Below, piece by piece: positions 1 to 9,758 of a DNA stretch of 40,352 bases. Positions within the stretch are counted from its first letter, which is position 1. The number at the start of each line of letters is the position of its first letter. The position numbers and the translations under genes are program-made. Source of the DNA: Duganella sp. (GTDB taxonomy: Bacteria > Pseudomonadota > Gammaproteobacteria > Burkholderiales > Burkholderiaceae_D); the NCBI GenBank assembly GCA_026225475.1, contig JAMFSU010000027.1:1-40352 (forward strand), given 5' to 3'. The notes under the pieces were generated by a model. That model was not told where the DNA came from, made no database searches, and saw only the letters and a program-made list of their open reading frames with translations.

Positions 1-182
1 CAAGAAAAGTAAGCGGCTGCCGGGCCGCACCCGGCTAGGTCGTCCGAAGAAAACCCAGCATCAGCAACTAAGCAACTAAGCAACTAAGCAACTAAGCAAC
101 CAAGCAACCAAGCAACCAAGCAACCAAGCAACCAAGCAACCAAGAAACGACCGATGGATGTTTCTTAACTGAACAGCATTAT
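1..182 (-). repeat. Dispersed repeat element, left copy
   Basis: Bases 1-62 match the reverse complement of the far right end of the window (about 40093-40154) with only about six differences over 64 aligned positions. The match resumes after the octamer array, at about 143-180, against 40043-40080. The element contains short inverted repeats, for example GCCGGG/CCCGGC at 19-35 and AAGAAAC/GTTTCTT around 143-167. Base 1 lies at the arm of a palindrome that is complete in the right copy, so the element probably continues outside the window. No coding region is visible. It looks like a multicopy intergenic repeat; copy number cannot be judged from here. Confidence 0.8.
63..142. repeat. Octanucleotide tandem array (10 units)
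   Basis: Four consecutive copies of AGCAACTA (63-94) are followed by six of AGCAACCA (95-142), then a degenerate unit at 143-150. The homologous repeat at the right end has a single AGCAGCCA unit at this point, so the array is an expansion inside the dispersed repeat. The block arrangement of the two variants suggests stepwise slippage duplication. Confidence 0.95.
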
Positions 183-213
183 GGCGACCGAGCTGCTTGC
201 GCGCGGTCGCCGT
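181..213 (+). terminator. Hairpin with T-rich 3' flank
   Basis: GGCGACCG (183-190) pairs with CGGTCGCC (204-211) around a 13-base loop, and T-rich sequence follows on the plus strand (214-225). It lies just beyond the 3' end of the minus-strand oxidoreductase gene but has no T-run in that direction, so it fits better as a plus-strand terminator for something left of the window, or as part of the repeat. Confidence 0.4.
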
Positions 214-227
214 AGTTTATTTTTGGG

Positions 228-1634
228 TCAGAGGACTTTGCCAGGATTCATCAGGCCGAGGGGATCGAGTGCCTGTTTGATGCTGCGCATCAGTTGCAAT
301 TCGACCGGTGATTTGTAGCGCAGGATTTCTTCTCGTTTGAGTGCGCCGAGGCCATGTTCGGCTGAGATCGAACCTTGGAACTGGTCGACGCTGTCATGCA
401 CCACGCGGTTGATACGCGCCTGTTGTGCAATGAAGTCGTTGTCGGCCACGCCGTGCGGCGCCGAAACGTTATAGTGCAGATTGCCATCGCCAAGATGGCC
501 GAAGGTGACCATGCGGCAACCGGGCGCCGCCTGTTGTAGCAGCACGTCGGTGACGCGGATGAATTCGCCGATGCGCGAAATCGGGATGGAAATATCATGT
601 TTGATGTTCTTGCCTTCATGCGCCTGCGCCATCGAGATGTTCTCGCGCAATTGCCATAAGGCCTTGGATTGTGCAATTGAGCTGGCGATCACGGCGTCCT
701 TGATCAAGCCCTGCTCAAGCGCTTCACCGATCAAGGCTTCAAACAGGGTTTCGGCATGGACGGCCGATTCGTTGTCCGACATTTCCAGCAACACATATTG
801 CGGATGCGGCTCGCTGAACGGTGCGCGTTGCGGCGGGAAGTGCTTGGCCACCAAATCGAGACAGACTGCCGACATCAGTTCAAAACCGGTCAGCGCGGCA
901 CCGCAATGCTGTTGCGCCAGGCTCAGCAACTGCAAGGCCTGGTCGGGCGTGTCCAGCGCCGCCAGCGCCGTGACCTGCGCGCGCGGTTGAGGAAACAACT
1001 TGAGCACGGCAGCGGTGATGATGCCGAGCGTGCCTTCGGCGCCAATGAACAGATCGCGCAAGTCGTAGCCGGTGTTGTCCTTGCGCAAGCCGCGCAGGCT
1101 GCTCATGATCTCGCCCTGGGCCGTGACAACTTCGACACCGAGGCACAGTTCGCGTGTGTTGCCATAGCGCAGCACACCGGTGCCACCGGCATTGGTCGAC
1201 AGATTGCCGCCGATGGTGCAACTGCCTTCGGCTGCCAGCGACAGCGGGAACAAGCGATCAGCAGCAGCAGCGGCCTGTTGCACATGCTGCAGGATGCAGC
1301 CGGCTTCGACCGTCATGGTGTTGTTGAGCGGATCAACGGCGCGGATATGCTTGAGCCGGGTCAGTGACAGCAGCACGGCACGACCGCTGGTGTCCGGGAC
1401 GCTGCCCAGCACCAGGCCGGTATTGCCCCCTTGCGGCACTATCGGCACCTGATATTGTTGGCAAAGTTTGACCAGGGCGGCAACTTCATCGGTGTTGCCC
1501 GGTTTGAGTACGGCCAATGCCGCTCCGGTGTAACGACCGCGTTGATCGGTCAGATAGCCAGCAGTATCGTGGGCGGCGGTGAGCACATAGGCGTCGCCAA
1601 TGGCAGCACGGCAGGCTTGTAGGAAATCATTCAT
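228..1634 (-). CDS. FAD-binding oxidoreductase (D-2-hydroxyacid dehydrogenase / GlcD-like)
   Basis: A 468-residue flavoprotein of the vanillyl-alcohol oxidase/PCMH superfamily, full length for the family. The N-terminal FAD-binding domain shows GGNTGLV (69-75), IGGNLSTNAGG (141-151) and GAEGTLGI (198-205). The C-terminal FAD-oxidase domain has GHLGDGNLHYN (379-389), EHGLG (426-430) and the usual closing NPGKVL. Relatives oxidise D-lactate, glycolate, D-2-hydroxyglutarate or similar 2-hydroxyacids and pass electrons to the quinone pool or an electron-transfer flavoprotein. The exact substrate cannot be assigned from sequence. The start is supported by an AAGGTGG Shine-Dalgarno just upstream. 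It is the last gene of a minus-strand group after wrbA and the DUF2069 gene, with only about 40 bases separating it from the latter. Confidence 0.9.
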   Translation of the reverse strand: MNDFLQACRAAIGDAYVLTAAHDTAGYLTDQRGRYTGAALAVLKPGNTDEVAALVKLCQQYQVPIVPQGGNTGLVLGSVPDTSGRAVLLSLTRLKHIRAVDPLNNTMTVEAGCILQHVQQAAAAADRLFPLSLAAEGSCTIGGNLSTNAGGTGVLRYGNTRELCLGVEVVTAQGEIMSSLRGLRKDNTGYDLRDLFIGAEGTLGIITAAVLKLFPQPRAQVTALAALDTPDQALQLLSLAQQHCGAALTGFELMSAVCLDLVAKHFPPQRAPFSEPHPQYVLLEMSDNESAVHAETLFEALIGEALEQGLIKDAVIASSIAQSKALWQLRENISMAQAHEGKNIKHDISIPISRIGEFIRVTDVLLQQAAPGCRMVTFGHLGDGNLHYNVSAPHGVADNDFIAQQARINRVVHDSVDQFQGSISAEHGLGALKREEILRYKSPVELQLMRSIKQALDPLGLMNPGKVL

Positions 1635-1674
1635 GAACCACCTTGTTGGTTTTTTGAGGGCGCGTACTGAGGCC

Positions 1675-2070
1675 TTATTGCGAGGCTTTCTGGATGGCGC
1701 GTCGGGCCAGTTCCTTGGCCGCTTTCTTGTAGGGATTGAGATACATGAGGGCGCACAGGAAGTAAATGCTGCTCAGCGCGACCTCGACCCAACCCAGCCG
1801 GATCGCCATGGACATATGATCGCTGGTGGCGCGCACGATGCCTTCAGCAAAATACAACAGGATCAGCATGGCCGACCATTGCATGGTGTAGACATCGCGT
1901 TTGAATACGCCGCGCAAGGGCAGTAGCAAGGGGATGACCTTGAGCACCAGCCACGATCCGCCCGGCCGCAACGGCGCCAGCGCCAATTCCCAGGCAACGC
2001 ACAGGATGATCAGGGCGACTAGGCTGATGGCAGCGCCGAGATGGAAGAAGCGGAAGCGGGTGGTCGTCAT
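1675..2070 (-). CDS. DUF2069 family inner-membrane protein
   Basis: A 131-residue protein that is mostly hydrophobic, with about four predicted membrane segments separated by short polar loops and a basic C-terminal tail (KKAAKELARR). It matches the DUF2069 family of small proteobacterial membrane proteins, which has no established function. Its ATG directly follows the wrbA stop codon (TAAATG at 2073-2068), so it is almost certainly translated from the same mRNA by re-initiation. Pairing of wrbA with DUF2069 is frequent in betaproteobacteria as far as I recall, which hints at a membrane or quinone link, but that is inference. Confidence 0.85.
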   Translation of the reverse strand: MTTTRFRFFHLGAAISLVALIILCVAWELALAPLRPGGSWLVLKVIPLLLPLRGVFKRDVYTMQWSAMLILLYFAEGIVRATSDHMSMAIRLGWVEVALSSIYFLCALMYLNPYKKAAKELARRAIQKASQ

Positions 2071-2712
<642 letters not shown>

Positions 2713-2813
2713 CTATGCTTCTGCGACTCGCATTTGAGACAAGATGCGGTGTTGCGAGCGAGCGTTTGGCGGCTTGGCATGAAGCCATGGTCGCGCTGCT
2801 TTTCGGTTAATCG

Positions 2814-4124
2814 ATGTCACCTAATTTTTTCAAACCCATGCAGGGCCTGTCGCGCAGCCAGTTGCGCGACCTGTTGCGTTTCGCCATGCGCCGGCTGGGT
2901 GAAGACCGCTTGCCGCAGGTGGCCGGCAGCCTGACCTTCACGACGATCTTGTCGCTGGTGCCGGTGTTGACGATTGCATTGGCGATCTTCACGGTATTTC
3001 CCTTGTTCAGTACGGTGCGCGCCGGGCTGGAAGCCTATTTCGTTCAAAATCTGATGCCCAAGGGGGTGGCCAACACCATTCTTGGCTATCTTAATCAGTT
3101 CGCGTCCAAGTCGGCGCGCCTGTCGGTCGTTGGTGGTATTGCTCTGGTGCTGACCTCGGTATTGACCATGGCGACGATAGACCGGGTCTTCAACCAGATT
3201 TGGCGGGTCAAGAAATCGCGCCCCTTGTTGCAGCGCATTCTGGTGTACTGGGCCATTATCACGCTCGGGCCACTGCTCATTGGTGTGTCGATCAGCGTGA
3301 CCTCTTATCTGTATTCTGCCACCAATGGCGTAGTGACCAGCGTGCCGTTGATCGGTGCCAGCTTTTACACGTTGATTTCGGTGCTGCTGACCACTGGTGC
3401 GTTCACGCTGCTGTATATCGCCGTGCCCAATCAATGGGTGGATTGGCGCGATGCGGTATGGGGTGGTTTGCTGGCCGGGATCGCGGTGGAAATTTCCAAG
3501 CGCCTGTTTGCGGCCTACATCATCAAGTTCCCAACCTATACGATGGTCTATGGCGCGGTGGCGGCCTTGCCGATTTTCCTGCTATGGATTTACATGTTGT
3601 GGATGATCACGCTGGTTGGCGCCTTGCTGACGGCGGCATTGCCGATCGTGCGCTATGAGCGCTGGTGGCATGTGGCATTGCCAGGCAGTGAATTTATCGA
3701 TGCCATGAACGTGCTCAAGATCCTGCATGATGCCCGCGCCAATGCTGAAACCGCCACGGTCGACATCGGCTGGTTGCGTGCGCATACGCATTTGGGCTTG
3801 GAGGAATTGCAGAACTTGCTGCAAAAGATGCTGGACGCCGGCTGGGTCGGTTCGCTCAAGGCCGATGCACCGAAGAAATCGCCGTGGAACAAACGCCTGG
3901 TCGATGGTCTTGACCGCTGGACCTTGCTGATCAATCCCGAGATGTTGACGCTGGTCGATGTGTATCGGCTATTTGTGTTTGATGCAGTCGCACATGCGCC
4001 GGCAGATCAAGCCTTGGTCGACAAGGTACAAACTGCGGTTGCGACTGTACTCGATCAAACGCTGGCGGCTTATTTTGCAGAGCAACATAAAGTGAATTTG
4101 TTTGAAGTGGTCGCTGCCAGCTAA
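2814..4124 (+). CDS. YihY/virulence factor BrkB family inner-membrane protein
   Basis: A 436-residue member of the UPF0761/YihY family, once misnamed ribonuclease BN. About six membrane segments occupy roughly residues 40-290, preceded by the conserved entry AGSLTFTTILSLVPVLTI. The remaining ~140 residues are soluble and look like a winged-helix-type extension, which many betaproteobacterial versions carry. Molecular function is not established; transport or envelope roles have been suggested for the family. The ATG at 2814 lacks a strong Shine-Dalgarno; an in-frame ATG at 2838 is an alternative. It is divergent from wrbA across a 134-base gap. Confidence 0.85.
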   Translation: MSPNFFKPMQGLSRSQLRDLLRFAMRRLGEDRLPQVAGSLTFTTILSLVPVLTIALAIFTVFPLFSTVRAGLEAYFVQNLMPKGVANTILGYLNQFASKSARLSVVGGIALVLTSVLTMATIDRVFNQIWRVKKSRPLLQRILVYWAIITLGPLLIGVSISVTSYLYSATNGVVTSVPLIGASFYTLISVLLTTGAFTLLYIAVPNQWVDWRDAVWGGLLAGIAVEISKRLFAAYIIKFPTYTMVYGAVAALPIFLLWIYMLWMITLVGALLTAALPIVRYERWWHVALPGSEFIDAMNVLKILHDARANAETATVDIGWLRAHTHLGLEELQNLLQKMLDAGWVGSLKADAPKKSPWNKRLVDGLDRWTLLINPEMLTLVDVYRLFVFDAVAHAPADQALVDKVQTAVATVLDQTLAAYFAEQHKVNLFEVVAAS

Positions 4125-4385
4125 AGGTTCAGAAGAATAATTGTCCGGTCAGCCTCTGCCAATACATCACCCCATTTGCCAGTTGCGCTGTGTTGCTGAA
4201 ACGATCAATAAACTCTAACCATGCAGTTAGCGTCACTGCTTGGTAGATTTTTACGCAGGCATGGGCTACATTCCGGATACGAGCTACTGAGAAAATGTCG
4301 TCAACCAGTCCAGCCAGGCTGGGTATTACTTTGCAGGTAGTATTTTGTCAGTAGCTTCACGGCCACAATAAACGAGGATGACACC
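4125..4385. other. Intergenic region without a recognised gene
   Basis: A 261-base gap between the YihY-type gene and the CBS protein. No terminator hairpin with a T-run is evident after the upstream gene. The minus strand has an unbroken frame of 72 codons (4129-4347) but no good start codon or ribosome site, and I recognise no protein in it. The CBS gene's Shine-Dalgarno (GAGG, 4374-4377) lies at the right edge. Confidence 0.5.
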
Positions 4386-4835
4386 ATGAAAGTCTCTGAA
4401 ATTCTGAAAGTCAAAGGCAGCATTTTATTCACTGTGACGCCGGACATGCCGATTGCCGAGGCAGTCAGCATCATGGCAGAAAAAGATATCGGTTCGCTGG
4501 TGATTATGGAGTTTGGCGAACTGGTCGGCATGCTGACCTTCCGCGAAATCCTTAATACGCTCAAGGAAAACCAGGGCGCAGTCGGCACCAATACCGTGCG
4601 CAAGCATATGGATGATCATCCGATCACGGTCACGCCCGATACCGATCTCAATGAAGTGCGCCGTATCATGCTGGAAAAGCATGCGCGTTATGTGCCGGTG
4701 ATGGATGCCAAGACCGTGCTCGGCGTGATGTCGTTCTATGACGTCGCCAAGGCCGTGCTTGATGCGCAAGGTTTTGAAAACAAGATGCTCAAGGCTTACA
4801 TCCGCGATTGGCCGACCGAAGAAGAAAGTAGTTGA
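4386..4835 (+). CDS. CBS-pair domain protein
   Basis: A 149-residue stand-alone protein made of two CBS domains (about 8-60 and 75-130), recognisable from SIMAEKDIGSLVIMEFGELVG and the second-domain pattern IMLEKHARYVPVMDAKTVLGV. CBS pairs usually bind adenosyl nucleotides (AMP, ATP, SAM, NADH) and act as energy or ligand sensors. No catalytic or membrane domain is fused here, so the partner is unknown. The start is well supported by GAGG eight bases upstream. The gene has its own strong terminator and is apparently monocistronic. Confidence 0.9.
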   Translation: MKVSEILKVKGSILFTVTPDMPIAEAVSIMAEKDIGSLVIMEFGELVGMLTFREILNTLKENQGAVGTNTVRKHMDDHPITVTPDTDLNEVRRIMLEKHARYVPVMDAKTVLGVMSFYDVAKAVLDAQGFENKMLKAYIRDWPTEEESS

Positions 4836-4919
4836 TATTTTTGCAACTTTAAGTTGGTTCGCGCATACTTCGGTCACTGCTATTTGATGTGGTGTTGAAC
4901 CAGAGTAATGTCGTCGGTG

Positions 4920-4951
4920 AAAACCGTTCATGTTCTCATGAACGGTTTTTT
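4920..4951 (+). terminator. Rho-independent terminator after the CBS gene
   Basis: CCGTTCATG (4924-4932) and CATGAACGG (4937-4945) form a perfect stem with loop TTCT, extended by A/T pairs, followed by six T (4946-4951). The A-run on the 5' side could also serve the minus strand. Confidence 0.9.
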
Positions 4952-5036
4952 GCTATATGAAGCTTGCTCTGCATTGCCGTAATTGACCGCAGTTGTATCA
5001 ATTTTCCTTTCCAATATTCGCCTACTGCCTGCCTAC

Positions 5037-6923
5037 ATGAGTCAATCGAATCAGTTTTCCCTGCTGGGGCAACGCCGCTTTGCCCCATTCTTCTGGACCC
5101 AGTTTCTGGGTGCGCTCAATGACAATGTCTTCAAGACTGCGCTGTTGACGATCCTGACCTATGACGCCCTGAACTGGACCACTCTGGATACCGGGCTGCT
5201 CAATAATCTGATTCCGGGTTTGTTCATCCTGCCGTTCTTCCTGTTTTCCGCCACAGCAGGGCAATTGGCAGACAAGATGGAAAAAGCGCGGCTGTCGCGC
5301 TATGTCAAATTGCTGGAAATCGTCATCATGTGCATCGCCGCCTATGGCTGGATGACGCATCATCTGTGGTTGCTGGTGGCAGCGGTGGCCGGCATGGGCA
5401 TCCACTCAACCTTGTTCGGGCCGGTCAAATACGCGTATTTGCCGCAACAACTGAAACCGCAGGAATTGGTTGGCGGCAACGGCGTCATCGAAATGGGCAC
5501 CTTCGTCGGTATCCTGCTCGGTGAAATCCTCGGTGCGGTGCTGGTGGTCAACAAGCCTTACGGGTTGGAAATCATTGCTGCCATCACCATCGGCTTCGCC
5601 GTGTTGGGCTGGTTGGCGAGTCTGTCGATTCCGCTGTCGCCGGCGCCGGCGCCGGACCTCAAGGTCAACTGGAATCCGTTCTCGGAAACCGTGCGCAATC
5701 TGCGTTTTTCGCGTGGCAACCGGCCGGTGTTTTTATCGATGTTGGGCAATTCCTGGTTCTGGTTTTATGGCGCGATCATGCTGGCGCAGTTTCCGCTCTA
5801 TGCGAAAAATTATCTGCATGGCGATCATAGTGTCTTCGTCTTGCTCTTGGCCATCTTTTCGATTGGCATCGGCGCCGGTTCGCTGTTGTGCGAACGCCTG
5901 TCCGGCCACAAGGTGGAAATCGGTCTGGTGCCATTTGGCGCGATTGGCCTGTCGGTGTTCGGGTTGGATCTGTACTTTGCCAGCGTGGCCTACACGGCGA
6001 CGGTGGCTGTCGACATGAACGGTTTTCTGGCTCAGCACGGTAGTCTGCGCATCTTGTTCGATTGCTTGTTCATCGGCATCTTTGGCGGCCTGTATATCGT
6101 GCCCCTGTTTGCGCTAATCCAGACCCGTTGCGACCCGCAGCACATCTCGCGCACGATTGCCGGCATGAACATCCTTAATTCGCTGTTCATGGTGGTGGCC
6201 GCCTTGCTGGCGATGGTGTTGTTGCGCGCTGGTCTGAGCATCCCGCAAATTTTCCTCACCACGGCGATATTGAATGCACTGGTGGCGGCCTATATTTTTG
6301 CGCTGGTGCCGGAATTCCTGATGCGCTTCCTGGCATGGATGTTGATCCACACCATACATCGCGTGCGCACCATCAATGCCGAACTGATCCCCAAGCAGGG
6401 TGCCGCGGTGCTGGTGTGCAATCATGTTAGCTATGTCGATGCCATTGTGATCATGGCTGCCAGCCCGCGCCCGATCCGTTTTGTCATGGATCACCGGATT
6501 TTCAAGATCCCGCTGCTGTCCTGGATTTTCCGCACGGCCAAGGCGATTCCGATCGCGCCGGGCAAGGAGGATCCATGGCTGATGGAAAAAGCCTATGTCG
6601 ATATTGCACAGGCGCTGCATGAAGGCGATCTGGTTTGTATCTTCCCGGAGGGCAAGCTCACCCGCGACGGCGAAATCAACGAATTCAAGGGCGGCGTCAT
6701 GAAGATTCTTGAGCGTTCACCGGTGCCGGTATTGCCGATGGCCTTGCGCGGCTTGTGGGGCAGCCTGCTTACGCGCGGCAGCGGTAATCCGTTTCACCGT
6801 TCATTCAAGCGCGGGTTGTTCTCGCGGCTGGAGTTGGCGGTTGGCACGCCGATGGCGGCGCAGGATGCCAGTCCGGAAAGCCTGCAACAGCGTGTGGCTG
6901 ACTTGCGCGGCGCCTGGAAGTAG
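5037..6923 (+). CDS. MFS lysophospholipid transporter (LplT-like) fused to PlsC-type acyltransferase
   Basis: The preferred ATG at 5037 gives 628 residues; an in-frame TTG at 4983 would add 18. Residues about 10-425 are an LplT-like major facilitator with roughly 12 membrane segments (FLGALNDNVFKTALLT at the entry). Residues about 435-628 are a PlsC/LPLAT acyltransferase with the catalytic block NHVSYVD (462-468) and the acyl-acceptor motif FPEGKLTRDG (536-545). In E. coli LplT flips lysophospholipid inward and Aas re-acylates it. Here flippase and acyltransferase are joined, but the AMP-forming acyl-ACP synthetase domain of Aas is absent. The likely role is lysophospholipid remodelling at the inner membrane. 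No clear Shine-Dalgarno precedes either start. Confidence 0.88.
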   Translation: MSQSNQFSLLGQRRFAPFFWTQFLGALNDNVFKTALLTILTYDALNWTTLDTGLLNNLIPGLFILPFFLFSATAGQLADKMEKARLSRYVKLLEIVIMCIAAYGWMTHHLWLLVAAVAGMGIHSTLFGPVKYAYLPQQLKPQELVGGNGVIEMGTFVGILLGEILGAVLVVNKPYGLEIIAAITIGFAVLGWLASLSIPLSPAPAPDLKVNWNPFSETVRNLRFSRGNRPVFLSMLGNSWFWFYGAIMLAQFPLYAKNYLHGDHSVFVLLLAIFSIGIGAGSLLCERLSGHKVEIGLVPFGAIGLSVFGLDLYFASVAYTATVAVDMNGFLAQHGSLRILFDCLFIGIFGGLYIVPLFALIQTRCDPQHISRTIAGMNILNSLFMVVAALLAMVLLRAGLSIPQIFLTTAILNALVAAYIFALVPEFLMRFLAWMLIHTIHRVRTINAELIPKQGAAVLVCNHVSYVDAIVIMAASPRPIRFVMDHRIFKIPLLSWIFRTAKAIPIAPGKEDPWLMEKAYVDIAQALHEGDLVCIFPEGKLTRDGEINEFKGGVMKILERSPVPVLPMALRGLWGSLLTRGSGNPFHRSFKRGLFSRLELAVGTPMAAQDASPESLQQRVADLRGAWK

Positions 6924-6931
6924 CTGTCGGC

Positions 6932-6962
6932 GCCGGGTGGTTGCAGTAGTGTTCCACCCGGC
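6932..6962 (+). terminator. Probable terminator hairpin between the fusion gene and aroC
   Basis: GCCGGGTGG (6932-6940) and CCACCCGGC (6954-6962) form a perfect 9-bp stem with a 13-base loop. Only a short T-run follows (TTTT about 17 bases later), so termination may be partial. Confidence 0.4.
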
Positions 6963-7012
6963 ACGCTGGTAAAATCGTGTTTTAGAACCTATTCACTGAG
7001 CAGAGCTTTCCT

Positions 7013-8110
7013 ATGTCCGGCAATACCTTCGGCACCCTGTTTACCGTCACCACTTTTGGAGAATCCCATGGTCCCGCCATTGGTTGCGTGATCGATGGCT
7101 GCCCGCCGGGCATGACCTTGTCCGAAGCCGATATCCAGCCCGAGCTGGATCGCCGCAAGCCCGGTACCTCGCGCCATGTGACGCAGCGCCAGGAACCGGA
7201 TACAGTGGAAATCCTGTCCGGCGTGTTCGAAGGCAAGACCACCGGCACGCCGATTGCCTTGCTGATCCGCAACCAGGATCAGCGCAGCAAGGACTACGGC
7301 AATCTGCTCGATACCTTCCGTCCCGGTCACGCCGATTACACCTATTGGCATAAGTACGGCATCCGTGATCCGCGTGGTGGCGGTCGTTCGTCGGCGCGTC
7401 TGACCGCGCCGGTGGTGGGGGCGGCGGCTGTGGCCAAGAAATGGCTGTTCGAAAAATACGGCACCACTTTCAAAGGCTGCATGAGCCAGTTGGGCGATAT
7501 CGCGATTCCATTTGAATCCTGGGAGCATGTGCGCGAAAACCCATTCTTCGCTGCCAATGCCAGCATCATTGGTCAACTCGAAGATTACATGGATGGCTTG
7601 CGCAAGGATGGCGATTCCTGCGGTGCGCGCATTGATGTGGTGGCGCAGAATGTGCCGGTCGGGCTGGGCGAGCCGCTGTACGACAAGCTCGATGCCGAGA
7701 TCGCCTATGCCCTCATGGGCATCAATGCCGTCAAAGGTGTCGAGATCGGCGCCGGCTTCCGTTCGGTAGCGCAAAAGGGTACCGAACATGGTGATGCGCT
7801 GACGCCGCAAGGTTTTGTTGGCAACAATGCCGGCGGCATCCTCGGTGGCATTTCCACCGGTCAGGACATCACGGCATCGATTGCGATCAAGCCGACGTCG
7901 AGCATCCGTTCGCCACGGCCTTCGATCGACAAGTCCGGTCAGGCGACCGAAGTCGAAACCTTCGGTCGTCATGATCCCTGTGTTGGCATTCGCGCCACAC
8001 CGATTGCCGAAGCCATGCTGGCACTGGTCTTGATGGATCACGCCTTGCGTCACCGTGCGCAGTGCGGCGACGTTCACGTCGATACGCCACAGATTGCCGT
8101 GCACCGTTGA
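7013..8110 (+). CDS. aroC: Chorismate synthase
   Basis: A 365-residue full-length chorismate synthase, which converts EPSP to chorismate with reduced FMN, the last common step to Trp, Phe, Tyr and folate precursors. Signatures are visible in order: GESHGPAIG near residue 20, [17 protein letters not shown] near residue 123, [14 protein letters not shown] near 270, and [17 protein letters not shown] near 320. The start [10 protein letters not shown] is typical of the family. The gene is followed by its own strong terminator. Chorismate supplied here feeds the tryptophan genes further right, though they are not co-transcribed. Confidence 0.98.
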   Translation: MSGNTFGTLFTVTTFGESHGPAIGCVIDGCPPGMTLSEADIQPELDRRKPGTSRHVTQRQEPDTVEILSGVFEGKTTGTPIALLIRNQDQRSKDYGNLLDTFRPGHADYTYWHKYGIRDPRGGGRSSARLTAPVVGAAAVAKKWLFEKYGTTFKGCMSQLGDIAIPFESWEHVRENPFFAANASIIGQLEDYMDGLRKDGDSCGARIDVVAQNVPVGLGEPLYDKLDAEIAYALMGINAVKGVEIGAGFRSVAQKGTEHGDALTPQGFVGNNAGGILGGISTGQDITASIAIKPTSSIRSPRPSIDKSGQATEVETFGRHDPCVGIRATPIAEAMLALVLMDHALRHRAQCGDVHVDTPQIAVHR

Positions 8111-8121
8111 TGGGCTGGTAC

Positions 8122-8164
8122 AACAAACGCTTGTACGGTATCGTTGCAAGCGTTTGTTTCTTTG
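8122..8164 (+). terminator. Rho-independent terminator of aroC
   Basis: A 12-bp perfect stem, AACAAACGCTTG (8122-8133) with CAAGCGTTTGTT (8147-8158), a 13-base loop and a T-rich tail. Confidence 0.85.
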
Positions 8165-8285
8165 TGGAAATACTTCCATTTCATGCCAGCTGCGGGCCCG
8201 CAGCGGAGCAAATCTGACTAGCATTGCAATTGCTTGAGTGCACTGTGGCGAAAACCACATTAGCGGCTCGGGAAAGGCATGTTTA

Positions 8286-8294
8286 TGGCATAAT
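8286..8294 (+). promoter_or_regulatory. Candidate extended -10 promoter for leuC
   Basis: TGGCATAAT matches an extended -10 (TGnTATAAT) about 45 bases before the leuC ATG. The -35 region is poor. I saw no leucine leader peptide or attenuator in the 229-base gap. Confidence 0.3.
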
Positions 8295-8339
8295 CAAAGG
8301 TCATTTCAACGACCTGCGTAGCTTTGACACGCCAGCATC

Positions 8340-9740
8340 ATGCTTAAAACGCTTTATGACAAACTTTGGGAATCTCACGTCGTCCATACAGAACAAGATG
8401 GCACGGCTATCCTGTATATCGATCGGCACCTATTGCATGAGGTAACCAGTCCGCAGGCGTTCGAGGGACTCAAGCTGGCGCATCGTCAGCCATGGCGCAA
8501 TGCCGCCAATCTGGTGGTGGCTGACCACAATGTGCCGACCACCAATCGCGCTGATGGCATTGCCGATCCGATTTCGCGCTTGCAGGTCGAAACATTGGAT
8601 GCCAACGCCAAGGAATTTGGTCTGACCTATTTTGGCATGAACGACAAGCGCCAAGGCATCGTCCACGTGATCGGCCCTGAGCAGGGTGCGACTTTGCCCG
8701 GTATGACCGTGGTCTGCGGCGATTCGCACACCTCCACGCACGGCGCATTTGCCTGCCTGGCGCATGGTATCGGCACTTCCGAAGTGGAGCACGTGCTGGC
8801 TACGCAAACGCTGTTGGCCAAGAAATCCAAATCCATGCTAGTCCAGATCGATGGCGCGATGCCTTTCGGCGTGACTGCCAAGGATATCGTGCTGGCCGTG
8901 ATCGGCAAGATCGGCACCGCAGGTGGCACCGGTTATGCGATTGAATTTGCCGGTTCGACCATGCGCTTGCTGACCATGGAAGGCCGTATGACGGTCTGCA
9001 ACATGGCCATTGAAGCCGGCGCACGCGCTGGCATGGTGGCAGTCGACGACACTACGATCAATTATCTGAAAGGTCGCCCATTGGCGCCGTCGGGCCCGCA
9101 CTGGGACCGCGCTGTCAGTTATTGGCGCACATTGCATTCCGATCCCGGCGCCAAGTTCGATATGGTAGTGACGCTCAATGCCACCGAAATCAAGCCGCAA
9201 GTGACCTGGGGTACCTCGCCTGAAATGGTGGTCTCGATCGATAGCCGTGTGCCTGATCCTGACAAAGAAAAAGATCCAACCAAGCGTGATGGTATGGAAA
9301 AGGCGCTGGCGTACATGGCGCTCAAGCCCAACACGCCGATCGAAGATATCCGCATCGACAAGGTATTCATCGGTTCCTGTACCAATTCGCGCATCGAAGA
9401 TTTGCGCGAGGCAGCCGCCGTGGTGCGCGGTAAATTCCGTGCTTCCAATGTCAAGCTGGCGATGGTGGTGGCAGGTTCCGGTCTGGTCAAGGAACAGGCC
9501 GAACGCGAAGGTCTGGACAAGATTTTCCGTGATGCCGGCTTTGAATGGCGCGATCCTGGCTGCTCGATGTGTCTGGCGATGAATGCCGACCGCCTGGAGC
9601 CGGGCGAGCGTTGCGCTTCGACCTCGAACCGCAACTTTGAAGGGCGTCAGGGCGCCGGTGGTCGCACCCATCTGGTCAGTCCTGCAATGGCAGCGGCAGC
9701 GGGTATTGCCGGTCATTTTGTCGATATTCGTTCTTTATAA
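8340..9740 (+). CDS. leuC: 3-isopropylmalate dehydratase large subunit
   Basis: A 466-residue aconitase-family subunit that, with LeuD, isomerises 2- to 3-isopropylmalate in leucine synthesis. The substrate and cluster regions are intact: [33 protein letters not shown] and the CxxC pair in [11 protein letters not shown], which together give the three cysteines that hold the [4Fe-4S] cluster. Length is usual. It heads the run leuC, small lipoprotein, leuD, leuB, asd, so a single transcript is plausible down to the terminators after asd. Confidence 0.98.
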   Translation: MLKTLYDKLWESHVVHTEQDGTAILYIDRHLLHEVTSPQAFEGLKLAHRQPWRNAANLVVADHNVPTTNRADGIADPISRLQVETLDANAKEFGLTYFGMNDKRQGIVHVIGPEQGATLPGMTVVCGDSHTSTHGAFACLAHGIGTSEVEHVLATQTLLAKKSKSMLVQIDGAMPFGVTAKDIVLAVIGKIGTAGGTGYAIEFAGSTMRLLTMEGRMTVCNMAIEAGARAGMVAVDDTTINYLKGRPLAPSGPHWDRAVSYWRTLHSDPGAKFDMVVTLNATEIKPQVTWGTSPEMVVSIDSRVPDPDKEKDPTKRDGMEKALAYMALKPNTPIEDIRIDKVFIGSCTNSRIEDLREAAAVVRGKFRASNVKLAMVVAGSGLVKEQAEREGLDKIFRDAGFEWRDPGCSMCLAMNADRLEPGERCASTSNRNFEGRQGAGGRTHLVSPAMAAAAGIAGHFVDIRSL

Positions 9741-9758
9741 ACATTCCAGGTGAAATCT

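Noticed and set aside
63..142. Repeat array considered as CRISPR
   Set aside because: Units are 8 bases with no spacers and no cas genes nearby; it is a simple tandem repeat.
6989..8260. A 423-codon open frame antisense to aroC
   Set aside because: It is a shadow of the aroC reading frame caused by GC-biased codon use; the translation is rich in Arg, His and Gly and resembles no protein, while aroC is unmistakable.
8838..9716. A 292-codon open frame antisense to leuC
   Set aside because: Shadow frame with no family signature.
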